Notes: generated by a model not told the origin, from the sequence alone. Positions 46,065 to 55,511 are shown, counted from the first letter of the stretch. The stretch: DNA of 64,000 nt from MPNP01 sp965215545 (GCA_965215545.1 OZ244066.1:1054001-1118000), one strand, 5' to 3'. Translations and numbers: made by a program.

Positions 46065-47411
46065 GTATACCATCGTCATTGAATTGATGGATACAGCGAC
46101 GTCAGCTTGATCCGGGCATCCTCGGTCCGGAACCGCCAGCCCACCGGTGTCCTGTCGGCATTGCGCCGGGCCTGCCAGGCCGCCACCTCCCGCACCAGCG
46201 TCGCCCGGTCGGGGATCCGACGATTGAGGCACTGGCGGGACAGGACATTGATCTCGATCTCCGCCATGTTCAGCCAGCTGCCGTGTTTCGGTGTGTGATG
46301 GATCTCGAAGCGCTCGGCCAGGCGGCGGGCCTCGGCCGGCGGGAAGGTGTCGTAGAGTGTCGACAGGGTGTGGGTGTTGAGGTTGTCCATCACCAGCACG
46401 ATCGTCTTGTCGGGGAAATGGGTGTCGGCGAGGTCCCTGAGGACATGGGCAAAGTCCTGCCGGGTCCTGCGGTCCGTGACCTTGACATGCCGCCAGCCCG
46501 CCAGGGGTGCGGTCATCATGAAGAGGTTGGCCGTGCCGTTGCGCTCGTATTCGAAGTCGTAGGCGGCGGGCTGGCCCGGGGCGGTGGGCAGGGGCGTGCG
46601 GGTCTCCCTGGTCTGCTGGCGGGAGGTCTCATCGAGGCAGACCAGCACTTCATCGCTGGCGAAGTCCCGACTGTAGGTTTCCAGCACATCCTCCATGGCA
46701 CAGACGAAGTCGGCACTCGACTTGGGGGGAATGCACCAGCATTGGCTCAGCCAGGGCTTGAGACTGTTTTTTTGAGCGTCTTGTGGACGGTGGAGCGGGA
46801 GATGGTGTCCACGACCTTGAGGGCCACCAGCCGGTCGGCCAGCAGCTGCAGCGTCCACTGGGCCTGGCCTGCGGGTGGCTGTGAACAAGCGAGCATGGTC
46901 AGCGTTGCCTCGCCCGCCCCATCCAGGCGACGCGCCTTGCGGTTGACCTGCACCTTGCGTTCAAGAGCGGCGTCGACGCCGTCCAGCACACACTGCTTGC
47001 GCACCCGTTCTACCGTTGCCGTCCCGACACCGAGGACATCGGCAATGTCGGCATCCCTGCGACGCCCTCCCGTGCGGTCGGTGTCGGCCAGGAGGAGGAT
47101 ATGGGCCCGCTTGCGGCGTTCCTTTGACCCCTTGCCGCTGTCGATGATCGCCTGGAGTTGGGTGCGCTCGTCGGTTGCCAGTGTCACCCTGTAGATCTTG
47201 CGGCCTGCTGTGACGGGTGGCGCCGCTTGGGTCGTCGTGTTGTCTGCTGTCATGGGTCCCTGCCTTTGGTTGTCTGTCTGCCCCGATGGGCCGCCCCGCG
47301 GCGGCCCATCGGGGCGACGTGTGCTTGATTGGGGCCGCGATTAGACGAGATCGTCACGGATTGGAAGCGTGCGGGCCATCAAATGGCATCAATTCGATGA
47401 CGACGGGATAC
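46065..47411 (-). mobile_element. IS630-family insertion sequence, copy C
   Basis: 1347 bases with the same ends as copy A and TA flanks at 46063-46064 and 47412-47413 (CTAG at both junctions). It inserted directly beside the IS5-type element. The upstream hairpin of orfA (16-base stem) is intact here. Confidence 0.92.
46076..47253 (-). CDS. IS630 transposase, orfA/orfB with frameshift (copy C)
   Basis: Same as copy A apart from two residues noticed in orfB (NLFMM in place of NLFML, and PVGWRF in place of PVCWRF). orfA 47253-46747 and orfB to 46076 are joined at the A7 run. All DDE motifs are present, so it is likely functional. Confidence 0.88.
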
Positions 47412-47582
47412 TAGTGCTGCTTGCAACCATCCGGGGATATGATTGGGGATCATGTACGAAAGTGCCAATCATCCCATATGATTGAATCTGGGCGACGGCC
47501 CTGCCTTACATTCTCGCTTATCCTCGAACATACCAGCTGGTCCAGCGTCGTTTGGTCACGATCTCAACAATCGACCGACAGT

Positions 47583-47985
47583 TCAGACATCCGGCGCGGG
47601 GCATGGGGCGGGCGGGGACGTTGTCGGGACAAGAATCCGCAGCACGACCGTGCCCTGCAGCTGTGGGTTGTCCCGGGCCAGATCACGCGGGGTGCGGCCA
47701 TCGGCATCCGGGATATCGAAATCGGCCCCGGCATCCGGTAAGTGCTGGACAAGGGCCGCACTGCCGTGGTGGCAGGCCTGATGGGTGGCGGTGCGTTTCG
47801 GCAACTCGCGGGTGGGCATGTCAGGATCAACCTGGGCGCGAGAAGGGCCCGGGTCATGGCCGCCTGGTTGGCGCGGGCCGCCAGCCAGAGGACGGTCGTG
47901 ACATGGCGGGTGCTGCGACCTGGGCCCGGATGGCGGCGACCACCCGGGGCCACTGACCGGGCCAATGACAACCAACCCTGCCTGG
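47583..47985 (-). pseudogene. Ankyrin-repeat protein remnant
   Basis: Two frames on the minus strand carry consecutive ankyrin repeats. One has TTVLWLAARANQAAMTRALLA. The other has TATHQACHHGSAALVQHL, then DAGADFDIPDADGRTPRDLARDN. The TxxHxAxxxGxxxxVxxLLxxGADxxxxDxxGxTPxxLA pattern is clear. The frame change between repeats and the lack of a start show it is broken. Ankyrin proteins are common Dot/Icm effectors, which is suggestive here but not proof. Confidence 0.65.
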
Positions 47986-48140
47986 CACAGGTGGCCTGAT
48001 TTGGTCGAATCGTGTCATGAGCTGGGGATTGTCAGGAGATGTCATTAAAGTCAGCCATGTGAGAATCGCTCACGGACTCCGGAAGGGAAACTGACCACTT
48101 CGCGCCTGCCGTGCGACGATGTGAAAGAACGAGGCAGAGA

Positions 48141-48899
48141 GTGGCACAGACATCCGCAATCGAGTGGACAGATGCGACCTGGAATCCTGTCACCGGATGT
48201 ACCAAGGTCGGTTCCGGATGCGACAACTGCTATGCAGAGCGCTTTGCGGAGCGCTGGCGCGGCGTCGTCGGCCATCCTTACGAGCAGGGCTTTGACCTGA
48301 GGCTCTGGCCGTCACGGCTTGAACACCCCGCCCGCCGGCACAAGCCGCGCATGATCTTCGTCAACGCGATGAGCGACCTGTTCCACAAGAATATTGACCG
48401 TGCCTTCATCGACCGTGTCTTTGACGTCATGGAACAGGTCGACTGGCATATCTTCCAGGTGTTGACCAAGCGCAGTTCCCTCATGCGGAATGACGTCCGA
48501 GCGCGCTACAACGGCAGGCCGGTGCCACGCCATGTCTGGCTCGGCGTGTCGGTCGAGACGGCGGCGCATGTCAACCGAATCTCGCATCTGAAGGCAATCA
48601 ACGCGGCGGCACGCTTCATCTCGTTCGAACCGCTCCTCGGCCCGATTGTGGCGGTGGACCTGCGCGGCATTGCCTGGGCAATTGTCGGCGGCGAGAGTGG
48701 TCCGGGGGCGCGGGCCATGCATCCCGACTGGGCGGGCGGACTCCGTGACATCTGCCAACGCGACGCGGTCGAGTTCTTCTTCAAGCAGTGGGGCGGTCTG
48801 CGCCCGAAGTCCAATGGTCGGCGTCTCGATGACGTGGAATGGAACGGATTTCCCAGGCAGGTTGTGCCAAAGGCCACTCTTGAGTCGCTGGCCGCCTGA
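48141..48899 (+). CDS. DUF5131 (phage Gp37/Gp68) family protein
   Basis: 252 residues from GTG 48141 (GAGGCAGAGA just upstream). It opens AQTSAIEWTDATWNPVTGCTKVGSGCDNCYAERFAERW, with the three-Cys motif CxxxGxxCxxC of the Gp37/Gp68 family, related to radical-SAM folds. FVNAMSDLFHKNI, VLTKRSSLM, WLGVSVE and FISFEPLLGPI follow, and AIVGGESGPGARAMHPDW near the C-terminus. Members are usually paired with a three-Cys-motif partner protein, TcmP, and the start of such a gene follows directly. The function is unknown, with an RNA- or DNA-modification or defence role suspected. Confidence 0.87.
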   Translation: MAQTSAIEWTDATWNPVTGCTKVGSGCDNCYAERFAERWRGVVGHPYEQGFDLRLWPSRLEHPARRHKPRMIFVNAMSDLFHKNIDRAFIDRVFDVMEQVDWHIFQVLTKRSSLMRNDVRARYNGRPVPRHVWLGVSVETAAHVNRISHLKAINAAARFISFEPLLGPIVAVDLRGIAWAIVGGESGPGARAMHPDWAGGLRDICQRDAVEFFFKQWGGLRPKSNGRRLDDVEWNGFPRQVVPKATLESLAA

Positions 48900-48924
48900 A
48901 GATCCTGGGTCTCGGGAGGCCCCA

Positions 48925-49008
48925 ATGAAGAAATCGCATGCCGAAACCATCGTCGGCCCGTGGGCCAGACAAAAGCTCGACGCCTTGGAAAGCTACTTGA
49001 AGGCCTAA
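48925..49008 (+). pseudogene. N-terminal remnant of a TcmP (three-Cys-motif partner) gene
   Basis: 27 codons read MKKSHAETIVGPWARQKLDA and then stop. The VGPWAxxKLxxLxxYL opening is characteristic of TcmP, which is normally about 250-350 residues. Everything downstream has been replaced by an IS66-type remnant, so the partner was lost by truncation. Confidence 0.65.
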
Positions 49009-49009
49009 C

Positions 49010-49490
49010 TCACGGCCCCCGTGCCACTCTGAAGTGCAACGCTCGCTGCGGGGCCGGTTCGCCCTGAACAGATCGGATCGGTTGCAAACCGGCCCGAAAG
49101 GCAATTCAGCGAGCCTGGGCCAGTGGTCATGCACGGTGACCCCGGTTACGTCCCGTATCCCATCGCCCCGGCCCGCGCCCACGCAGATACCGGTCTCGTC
49201 CATGTGCTTGACGGGGGCCACTGCCACCGCATCCTGGGTGGAGCAGGTGGTGGTGGCGTGTGCCGCCCGCGTGCCCTCGACTCCTCTGCGGTCGGCTGCT
49301 GTTGGAGATGTCGAACCCAAGACTGAGCTCCAGTTCGGCGATGTGGGCGGTCTGGACCACAACCGTCCTCCGCAGTTCGGTAACCAGATCCCCGCAACCC
49401 AGGCAGAGCGGACTCACGCTCAGCGAGCGCAGCCGTCGGGTCGGAGGCCCGGTTAGTCAAGTGCTCAAGATCGTCGATCGTTCCTGACAC
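49010..49490 (-). pseudogene. IS66-family transposase remnant
   Basis: Minus-strand pieces in more than one frame match IS66 transposase in order: ASDPTAALAERESAL and AHIAELELSLGFDISNSSRPQRSRG (N-terminal coiled-coil and SSNSSKPPS-like region), then KHMDETGICVGAG with the catalytic DE, and VTGVTVHDHWPRLAELPFG. The large part between and the C-terminus are deleted. The element probably truncated the TcmP gene. Confidence 0.6.
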
Positions 49491-49802
49491 GGGAAGTATG
49501 CCTGCCCTGTGAACTGTCCCTCACTCGCGACTTCAGCCGTCTTGGTTGGTGAACTGATGGGAGACGCGGCACATAGTGCCAAACGAACAAACTCGGCGGA
49601 CAGGAATTTTCGGCTAGGCAAGAACTTGAACGGTTACCCGATAAGATACATACATCAACATGATCCGGCGTCGGGACCACAGCCCATATCCCAACGCGGT
49701 CATGGTGTTGTGAGGAGTCACGTCATGCCATAACAGAAAATCCCAGCGGTCAATCCGCTACAATTGTGACGGTTTTCCGTCCGACTCAGCCCCGAATCCC
49801 GA
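49491..49802. other. Short gene-free stretch
   Basis: About 310 bases between the IS66 remnant and the glycosyltransferase cluster. Only weak open frames are present. I see no regulatory motif or terminator. Confidence 0.4.
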
Positions 49803-50609
49803 CTACCAGAACCTATTCATCGTGAGGGCCAAACGGATCCTGTAGCGCATCTCTCGATCGGTCCATCGATTGTGTTTGCGGTGTTTGTGCCGGCGGGCAT
49901 GAAACGGACAATCTCTCAGTGCTTCCCAGCCACCATCTTGCGGGTAGATTTCCCCATAAGGAAAGAGCACAGCACCCATCTTCTTGGCGGACAGTGAGAA
50001 ATGGGATTGGTCGTGGCGGTGCTCAATGAAGTCTGCGGCATTGGGGGTCACGGAGTTCTGTTCATCAAACAGGTGGGGCTGCTGTTCGGTCAACCGAATC
50101 CACTCTTCGAGAAACGCCCGGATGGAGGGGGAGTTCTTGACCATCCAGATCCCGCCGCAAATCTGCCCGGAAAGGGCGTGGGGATGGGTCAGGGGGGAGA
50201 AGATGCCATGATGCGCAAACATGTCCCCTTTTGTCCACCGTTTTTCGATGAAAGCCATCTGAAAGCCCAAGATCGCGTGCCGGGACCGCCGCAGGGCCTG
50301 AAGATAGGCGTACAGTCGGGGCTTTCCACCCCGCCAGAGATGGCAGCCGGCATCGCAATAAATCAGGATCTCAAGGTCTGGGTGGCGATGCAATTCCCGG
50401 AGCACAACCAGGGGCTTCCAGCACCAATAGCCAAACCCACGACATTCGGGATTGAGGCGGTCGTGATGGCGCAAGCAGTAATCTGACGGGAGATCGTTTT
50501 TCGAATTCATCGCGATCCGATCAAATATGCCCATGCGTTGCGCCTGGATTTGCAGCCGTTCCAAGGATCCCTTGAACCGGTCATCGGCAAAGGCCACCAA
50601 TCCAATCAT
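49803..50609 (-). CDS. Glycosyltransferase-like protein
   Basis: 268 residues. GLVAFADDRFKGSLERLQIQ, then RGFGYWCWKPLVVLRELHR, ILIYCDAGCHLWRGG and GQICGGIWMVKNSPSIRAFLEEWI resemble small glycosyltransferase-like proteins of surface-polysaccharide clusters, with DAG as a possible DXD-type metal site. The sugar and acceptor are not predictable. The ATG at 50609 follows the GT10 stop closely. It is the last gene of the minus-strand glycan cluster. Confidence 0.65.
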   Translation of the reverse strand: MIGLVAFADDRFKGSLERLQIQAQRMGIFDRIAMNSKNDLPSDYCLRHHDRLNPECRGFGYWCWKPLVVLRELHRHPDLEILIYCDAGCHLWRGGKPRLYAYLQALRRSRHAILGFQMAFIEKRWTKGDMFAHHGIFSPLTHPHALSGQICGGIWMVKNSPSIRAFLEEWIRLTEQQPHLFDEQNSVTPNAADFIEHRHDQSHFSLSAKKMGAVLFPYGEIYPQDGGWEALRDCPFHARRHKHRKHNRWTDREMRYRIRLALTMNRFW

Positions 50610-50612
50610 CAA

Positions 50613-51842
50613 TCAATCATGAGTCCGGACCAAGACCAACAGGCGGCGTTTCCGGCCCGGAATGGACAGGGACCTGAGCATTGTCAGATCGGGGGGTATC
50701 TCATCCTCAGGCGCTGTGGCGGCGCAACGGAGAGTAAGTTTCATCAGGACCCGAGATCCCAAGTGTCCGAGAACAACGCATTTGACGTCCGCATGACATA
50801 ACATGCCCCGGGCTGGTCTCCGCACAAAGCGCCGCCTCTCCCAATCGGGATCCATGGCCAGCAGGGTCCGGGTTCCAAGAAATTTCAGCCAATCACGGAC
50901 ACCGCTTGTCCTGGCTGGACGCACACCCCGCCTGGATCGAAGGGTGATGGGATCTCCTGCAACCGGCTGCGCCGCGAGCGTCCGGGCCATGCGGGCAAAG
51001 ACCGCCAGGATGTTGTACTCGCCCAGGATGCGATCCCGGGCCCTCCGCAGGACCGGCAGGGACTGGGTCCAGAGATCGTCCTCCACTGCGGCCACCATGG
51101 CCCGGATGGCCCCCGCGGGATCGGCGGGATCCAGCCGCAGAAAGGATCCTGCCGGGAACTGTTCCTCAAGGTTGGCACAGCCCACATAGAACGGGAAGCA
51201 ATGAGCGAGCAGGGGGTCGGCGAGTTTCTCCGTCCATCCCCAGGGCTCGTCATTGTTTTCGAGCACGAGATGGTACTTGTGGGGCAGCAGGCCCTCGGCC
51301 TTGTCGGCAATGAACCGAACGCCTCGACCGTAGCGGACGATGCGCTCGGGAATGCGCTCCTCAAGCGCGGCAATCAGGGCAAGGCGCGTCCGGTGATACG
51401 GGAGCGAAGCGAGGTTCGAGGTGACAATCGAGATCCGGTTGTCCTTTGCCGGGATGTCCCACGTGGCGATCTCATCATAGGCAATGACGTGGTCCGGGTC
51501 CGCGTGATCAATGCCAATGTGCCAGGGATGGGCCATGTTGCCCGGCAGGCGGCGGGTTGGCGGTTGGCGCGTGCCACTGAGCACAACTGCGCCGAACTGG
51601 TTGAGGAAGTTGTCGGGATAGTAGCCCAGGAAATCGGGTTCCCCGGCCACGAAACCACAGCGGGCCCGCGGAAGATGGGTCCGGAGCCCCAAGCGGAATG
51701 TATAGACAATCAGGACCTCCGCCGCTGTCGGAATGGTGAGGCCGAAGGTGAAGGCGACATCCTCCCATTGGGCCCGGCCCCCCGGGGCCTGTCGGGTGAA
51801 ATACAGTTGAGGATGGTATGTCAGGATGTGGGCGTGAATCAT
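50613..51842 (-). CDS. Glycosyltransferase family 10 (fucosyltransferase-type)
   Basis: About 409 residues. The conserved GT10 block is HKYHLVLENNDEPWGWTEKL, then ADPLLAHCFPFYVG, the ENxxxxxxxTEKLxDxLxxxxxPxYxG motif that binds GDP-fucose in alpha-1,3-fucosyltransferases. DFLGYYPDNFLNQF and ISIVTSNLASLPYHRTRLALI lie upstream in the protein. The start ATG 51842 overlaps the previous stop (ATGA). It probably adds fucose or a related sugar to LPS or capsule. Fucosylated glycans can mimic host structures. Confidence 0.8.
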   Translation of the reverse strand: MIHAHILTYHPQLYFTRQAPGGRAQWEDVAFTFGLTIPTAAEVLIVYTFRLGLRTHLPRARCGFVAGEPDFLGYYPDNFLNQFGAVVLSGTRQPPTRRLPGNMAHPWHIGIDHADPDHVIAYDEIATWDIPAKDNRISIVTSNLASLPYHRTRLALIAALEERIPERIVRYGRGVRFIADKAEGLLPHKYHLVLENNDEPWGWTEKLADPLLAHCFPFYVGCANLEEQFPAGSFLRLDPADPAGAIRAMVAAVEDDLWTQSLPVLRRARDRILGEYNILAVFARMARTLAAQPVAGDPITLRSRRGVRPARTSGVRDWLKFLGTRTLLAMDPDWERRRFVRRPARGMLCHADVKCVVLGHLGSRVLMKLTLRCAATAPEDEIPPDLTMLRSLSIPGRKRRLLVLVRTHD

Positions 51843-52654
51843 GATGCAGGGGGCGGAATTGATTGGGCGGTTTTGGGTCCTGTCTCCACTATTGGTCTCG
51901 GCAGGCGTTTGTGGATCATCTTGTAAGGTGCACACCTCCAGGACCGCAGCATCTTCCGAAGGGGCGGGGCATACACGCCCAGAACCCGGTGACGTTCTTT
52001 GTTATGCCCTCGGCCATGGGTGCCGATAATCGATTCAAAATCGGATTGATGCCCAACAAGCGGTGGATGAACACAACGGAATGCGTTCTTGGCGGCCAGA
52101 TCCCTGACAACACAGTCCGGCCAGTCGGCTTCGCTGCACACAGGCACGGCATTCGCAACAATGTGTTTGGCTCCCTGGTACGAAATCGTGTAGCCCACCG
52201 CTCCGGGATTCCGCATGTGAGGCGCGTTGAGATAGGACACATAATCTTGAAAAAGAGTCTTTGTTCCCCGTCTTTGGACATAGGATGACGGTGAATGGTA
52301 CAGTTGGATCAGGTCGGCATCCTGCCAGTGGCGGGCCGCCAGAAACTCCAGCAGCGGGGGCCCGGGGACGGCATCATCTTCAAGAATCAGAGCACAGGGG
52401 ATGTCGCTGGCCACAACCCGCTCATAAACCCCAATGTGAGACAAGGCGCACGCGAACTCGGCATTTGTCAAAGCCCGCCCCGCTCTCCGGCTTGCGCCAC
52501 GATCAATCCGGCCTTCCTGAACGGGATCGAGCCCGTGCCGGCCATCCACCGCATTGAAGAACGCGAAGTCAATGCCAAGAGCGGTCAAGGCTTTCCCTAC
52601 TGTCCTTCGACGCCTTGTGCAGTCGGGGAGGGAAATGACAAAGCACGGGATCAT
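51839..52654 (-). CDS. Glycosyltransferase family 25 (LPS biosynthesis type)
   Basis: 271 residues. IPCFVISLPDCTRRRRTVGKAL, then FNAVDGRHGL, EFACALSHIGVYE and ALILEDDAVPG (the EDD metal-binding motif) match GT25 enzymes of the LgtB/LpsA type that extend lipooligosaccharide. The ATG at 52654 is chosen over an in-frame TTG immediately upstream. It lies between the IS-split pyruvyltransferase and the GT10 gene, overlapping the latter by four bases. Confidence 0.85.
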   Translation of the reverse strand: MIPCFVISLPDCTRRRRTVGKALTALGIDFAFFNAVDGRHGLDPVQEGRIDRGASRRAGRALTNAEFACALSHIGVYERVVASDIPCALILEDDAVPGPPLLEFLAARHWQDADLIQLYHSPSSYVQRRGTKTLFQDYVSYLNAPHMRNPGAVGYTISYQGAKHIVANAVPVCSEADWPDCVVRDLAAKNAFRCVHPPLVGHQSDFESIIGTHGRGHNKERHRVLGVYAPPLRKMLRSWRCAPYKMIHKRLPRPIVETGPKTAQSIPPPAS

Positions 52655-52700
52655 CAAGAGAGCCCCCTCACATCAGGCATGGATTGTGACGGAACGATAA

Positions 52701-53084
52701 TCAGATTCCGGTCCGGATCGCGGACACGAGCGCAGTCAGCAACTGATCCTTGTCAAACCGATACTGACGCACACCATAAGCCGAGCGTGGCGGGTCCTCA
52801 TCATCGAGGCGGGCTAACGGGAAGGACGCGGTGTCCCCCGACACGGTCGTGAAATAATCGTGAAACTTGTACGGTCCGCCCACCATGGCGCGTGTCGGCT
52901 CCAGCCAGACATTCGGAATCTCCATGGCGTCCGCAACGATCAGACCGTGCAGGGATTGGGAAATCACAGCTTGGCATCGCACCACCTCGTTCATAACTCG
53001 TAGCGGCGCTTTCCGGGGATCAATGACCCGGAATCGTCTTGAATATTTTGCCTTGTACAGCGACGCATTCTGTTCATGCGGCAC
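52701..53084 (-). pseudogene. 3' part of polysaccharide pyruvyltransferase split by IS630
   Basis: 127 codons continuing VPHEQNASLYKAKYSRRF, then CQAVISQSLHGLIVADAMEIPNVWLEP, the conserved C-terminal SxHxxxxA block of polysaccharide pyruvyltransferases. The 5' half is at 54434-54859, on the other side of IS630 copy D. The reading frame is preserved across the insertion. Confidence 0.8.
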
Positions 53085-53086
53085 TA

Positions 53087-54433
53087 GTATCCCGTCGTCA
53101 TCGAATTGATGCCATTTGATGGCCCGCACGCTTCCAATCCGTGACGATCTCGTCTAATCGCGGCCCCAATCAAGCACACGTCGCCCCGATGGGCCGCCGC
53201 GGGGCGGCCCATCGGGGCAGACAGACAACCAAAGGCAGGGACCCATGACAGCAGACAACACGACGACCCAAGCGGCGCCACCCGTCACAGCAGGCCGCAA
53301 GATCTACAGGGTGACACTGGCAACCGACGAGCGCACCCAACTCCAGGCGATCATCGACAGCGGCAAGGGGTCAAAGGAACGCCGCAAGCGGGCCCATATC
53401 CTCCTCCTGGCCGACACCGACCGCACGGGAGGGCGTCGCAGGGATGCCGACATTGCCGATGTCCTCGGTGTCGGGACGGCAACGGTAGAACGGGTGCGCA
53501 AGCAGTGTGTGCTGGACGGCGTCGACGCCGCTCTTGAACGCAAGGTGCAGGTCAACCGCAAGGCGCGTCGCCTGGATGGGGCGGGCGAGGCAACGCTGAC
53601 CATGCTCGCTTGTTCACAGCCACCCGCAGGCCAGGCCCAGTGGACGCTGCAGCTGCTGGCCGACCGGCTGGTGGCCCTCAAGGTCGTGGACACCATCTCC
53701 CGCTCCACCGTCCACAAGACGCTCAAAAAAACAGTCTCAAGCCCTGGCTGAGCCAATGCTGGTGCATTCCCCCCAAGTCGAGTGCCGACTTCGTCTGTGC
53801 CATGGAGGATGTGCTGGAAACCTACAGTCGGGACTTCGCCAGCGATGAAGTGCTGGTCTGCCTCGATGAGACCTCCCGCCAGCAGACCAGGGAGACCCGC
53901 ACGCCCCTGCCCACCGCCCCGGGCCAGCCCGCCGCCTACGACTTCGAATACGAGCGCAACGGCACGGCCAACCTCTTCATGCTGACCGCACCCCTGGCGG
54001 GCTGGCGGCATGTCAAGGTCACGGACCGCAGGACCCGGCAGGACTTTGCCCATGTCCTCAGGGACCTCGCCGACACCCATTTCCCCGACAAGACGATCGT
54101 GCTGGTGATGGACAACCTCAACACCCACACCCTGTCGACACTCTACGACACCTTCCCGCCGGCCGAGGCCCGCCGCCTGGCCGAGCGCTTCGAGATCCAT
54201 CACACACCGAAACACGGCAGCTGGCTGAACATGGCGGAGATCGAGATCAATGTCCTGTCCCGCCAGTGCCTCAATCGTCGGATCCCCGACCGGGCGACGC
54301 TGGTGCGGGAGGTGGCGGCCTGGCAGGCCCGGCGCAATGCCGACAGGACACCGGTGTGCTGGCGGTTCCGGACCGAGGATGCCCGGATCAAGCTGACGTC
54401 GCTGTATCCATCAATTCAATGACGATGGTATAC
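53087..54433 (+). mobile_element. IS630-family insertion sequence, copy D
   Basis: 1347 bases, opposite in orientation to copies A to C, with the same ends and TA duplications at 53085-53086 and 54434-54435. It interrupts the pyruvyltransferase gene. The full orfA hairpin (CCCCGATGGGCCGCC with complement) is at about 53187-53219. Confidence 0.93.
53245..54422 (+). CDS. IS630 transposase, orfA/orfB with frameshift (copy D)
   Basis: orfA 53245-53751 and the orfB frame to 54422 are joined at the A7 run at about 53724-53731. The DDE motifs CLDETS, VMDNLNTH and EIEINVLSRQ are intact. The amino-acid sequence is identical to copy A. Confidence 0.9.
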
Positions 54434-54859
54434 TAGGCCAACCCTAATATCCCTCTTCAACGGCCTCTCAAGAAGCCGATGGCAAAGGATCATTGGATCG
54501 CCCAGCAAGATCTCGGGGTCGGACAGCTGCAGGTCCTGGAGGGAGTATTGGCCGCGCACCACAACAATTTTCTTGTATTCCGGCAACTCCAGCCGATTTT
54601 CTGGCGAGATGAATCCAGACCCCAACACGACCGACTGGGCATTGGCGTTCCCTAAGACACTGCCCATTCCCAGAAAGTGCGGCTCGGTCTGCTGTGCTAG
54701 CCGCACGTTGATACCCGTTCCCAAAGCCTGAAACAGGTATGGATTGATGTCATCGCCAAAATTCGGGCGGCCCGCGAGCCAATGAAGCGGTACCGATTTC
54801 GGTTTCAGCCGCCACCGCAGCTTTCGTGAATTCTTCACAAGGTGCCTGTGCAAAAGCAT
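54434..54859 (-). pseudogene. 5' part of polysaccharide pyruvyltransferase split by IS630
   Basis: 142 codons from ATG 54859: PLHWLAGRPNFGDDINPYLF (the N-terminal GxxNxGDxxx motif of the CsaB/WcaK-like family), then VVVRGQYSLQDL and DPEILLGDPMIL. With the IS and one TA removed, GGC CTA joins GTG CCG in frame and gives a 269-residue protein. The family transfers pyruvate from PEP to sugars, or acts in related glycan modifications. Confidence 0.8.
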
Positions 54860-54873
54860 TGCCGACCAAGTCC

Positions 54874-55107
54874 TTAGGACAGTTTTCCGCCCAAATCGGC
54901 TGTGGCCATACTCGGCTGCGGAGATTGACCTGGGCCAGAATCCAGCGCCGGCACGGTCTGCCCAATCAGGTCCTGGATGCCGTGTTCGGCCGCAGTGGCG
55001 ATCACGTCTGCGATCGCCATGCCGTTGAGACGCGAGAGCAACTCATACAGTCGGTAGTGCGTGGCGGGGATGCGGACGGTGACGCTGTGGTCGTTGGTGG
55101 TGGTCAT
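54874..55107 (-). CDS. Small protein, possible ribbon-helix-helix type regulator
   Basis: 77 residues. HSVTVRIPATHYRLYELLSRLNGMAIADVIATAAEHGIQDL has a short beta-like opening followed by two helices, as in ribbon-helix-helix proteins, then a Pro/Ser/Gln-rich tail. It ends 15 bases before the pyruvyltransferase start and could be its operon leader. The assignment is by pattern only; no toxin partner is visible. Confidence 0.5.
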   Translation of the reverse strand: MTTTNDHSVTVRIPATHYRLYELLSRLNGMAIADVIATAAEHGIQDLIGQTVPALDSGPGQSPQPSMATADLGGKLS

Positions 55108-55221
55108 TCAATAGTCGCCCCTGCATGCTCCAAGGCGGACAGGGGTGGCATCACGCAGCGTCGATAGCACACGGGGAATCCTCCTCGAACAGACCGAGGC
55201 ACCGGCGGGTCGCCGGGCCGT

Positions 55222-55345
55222 TGCTATCAATCGAGAAAAGGATTGTTCCTGCTTATTGGCCAAGGTGCCGGGCAGCTACTCCCGTACCGGGTCAGGCGTA
55301 TTCAGCAGGTGACCCGGCACAGAGGCCGAGTCTCGATTGATAGCA
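55222..55345. repeat. 15-base inverted repeat pair
   Basis: TGCTATCAATCGAGA (55222-55236) is exactly complementary to TCTCGATTGATAGCA (55331-55345), with a 94-base interior. A shorter repeat, TTCCTGC, also recurs inverted within it. It could be the ends of a tiny non-autonomous element or a leftover of the transposase beside it. Confidence 0.55.
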
Positions 55346-55511
55346 GGAACGCCCTTAGCAGAAGGAGGCGGAAGGATTCAAGCGGGAGGCGGAGTCCGGC
55401 GGAACAGCTCGTTGCAAAGCCAAGGAGCATCGCCTCGAGCCCGTCATGAACGGCAGAGAAGGCATTCGTCTGGTTGGCCGGGAGACCGCCTCTCTTATGA
55501 AGGGGGGGGGG
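55302..55511 (-). pseudogene. C-terminal fragment of an older DruA/IS4-type transposase
   Basis: The frame KRGGLPANQTNAFSAVHDG, then EAMLLGFATSCSA, aligns with RGGLRANQKNALPVVYNGFEEMLLSVTTSCA of the intact transposase at 55586-57760. The preceding part is found at 57938-58050, so the intact element inserted into this relative. Confidence 0.65.
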
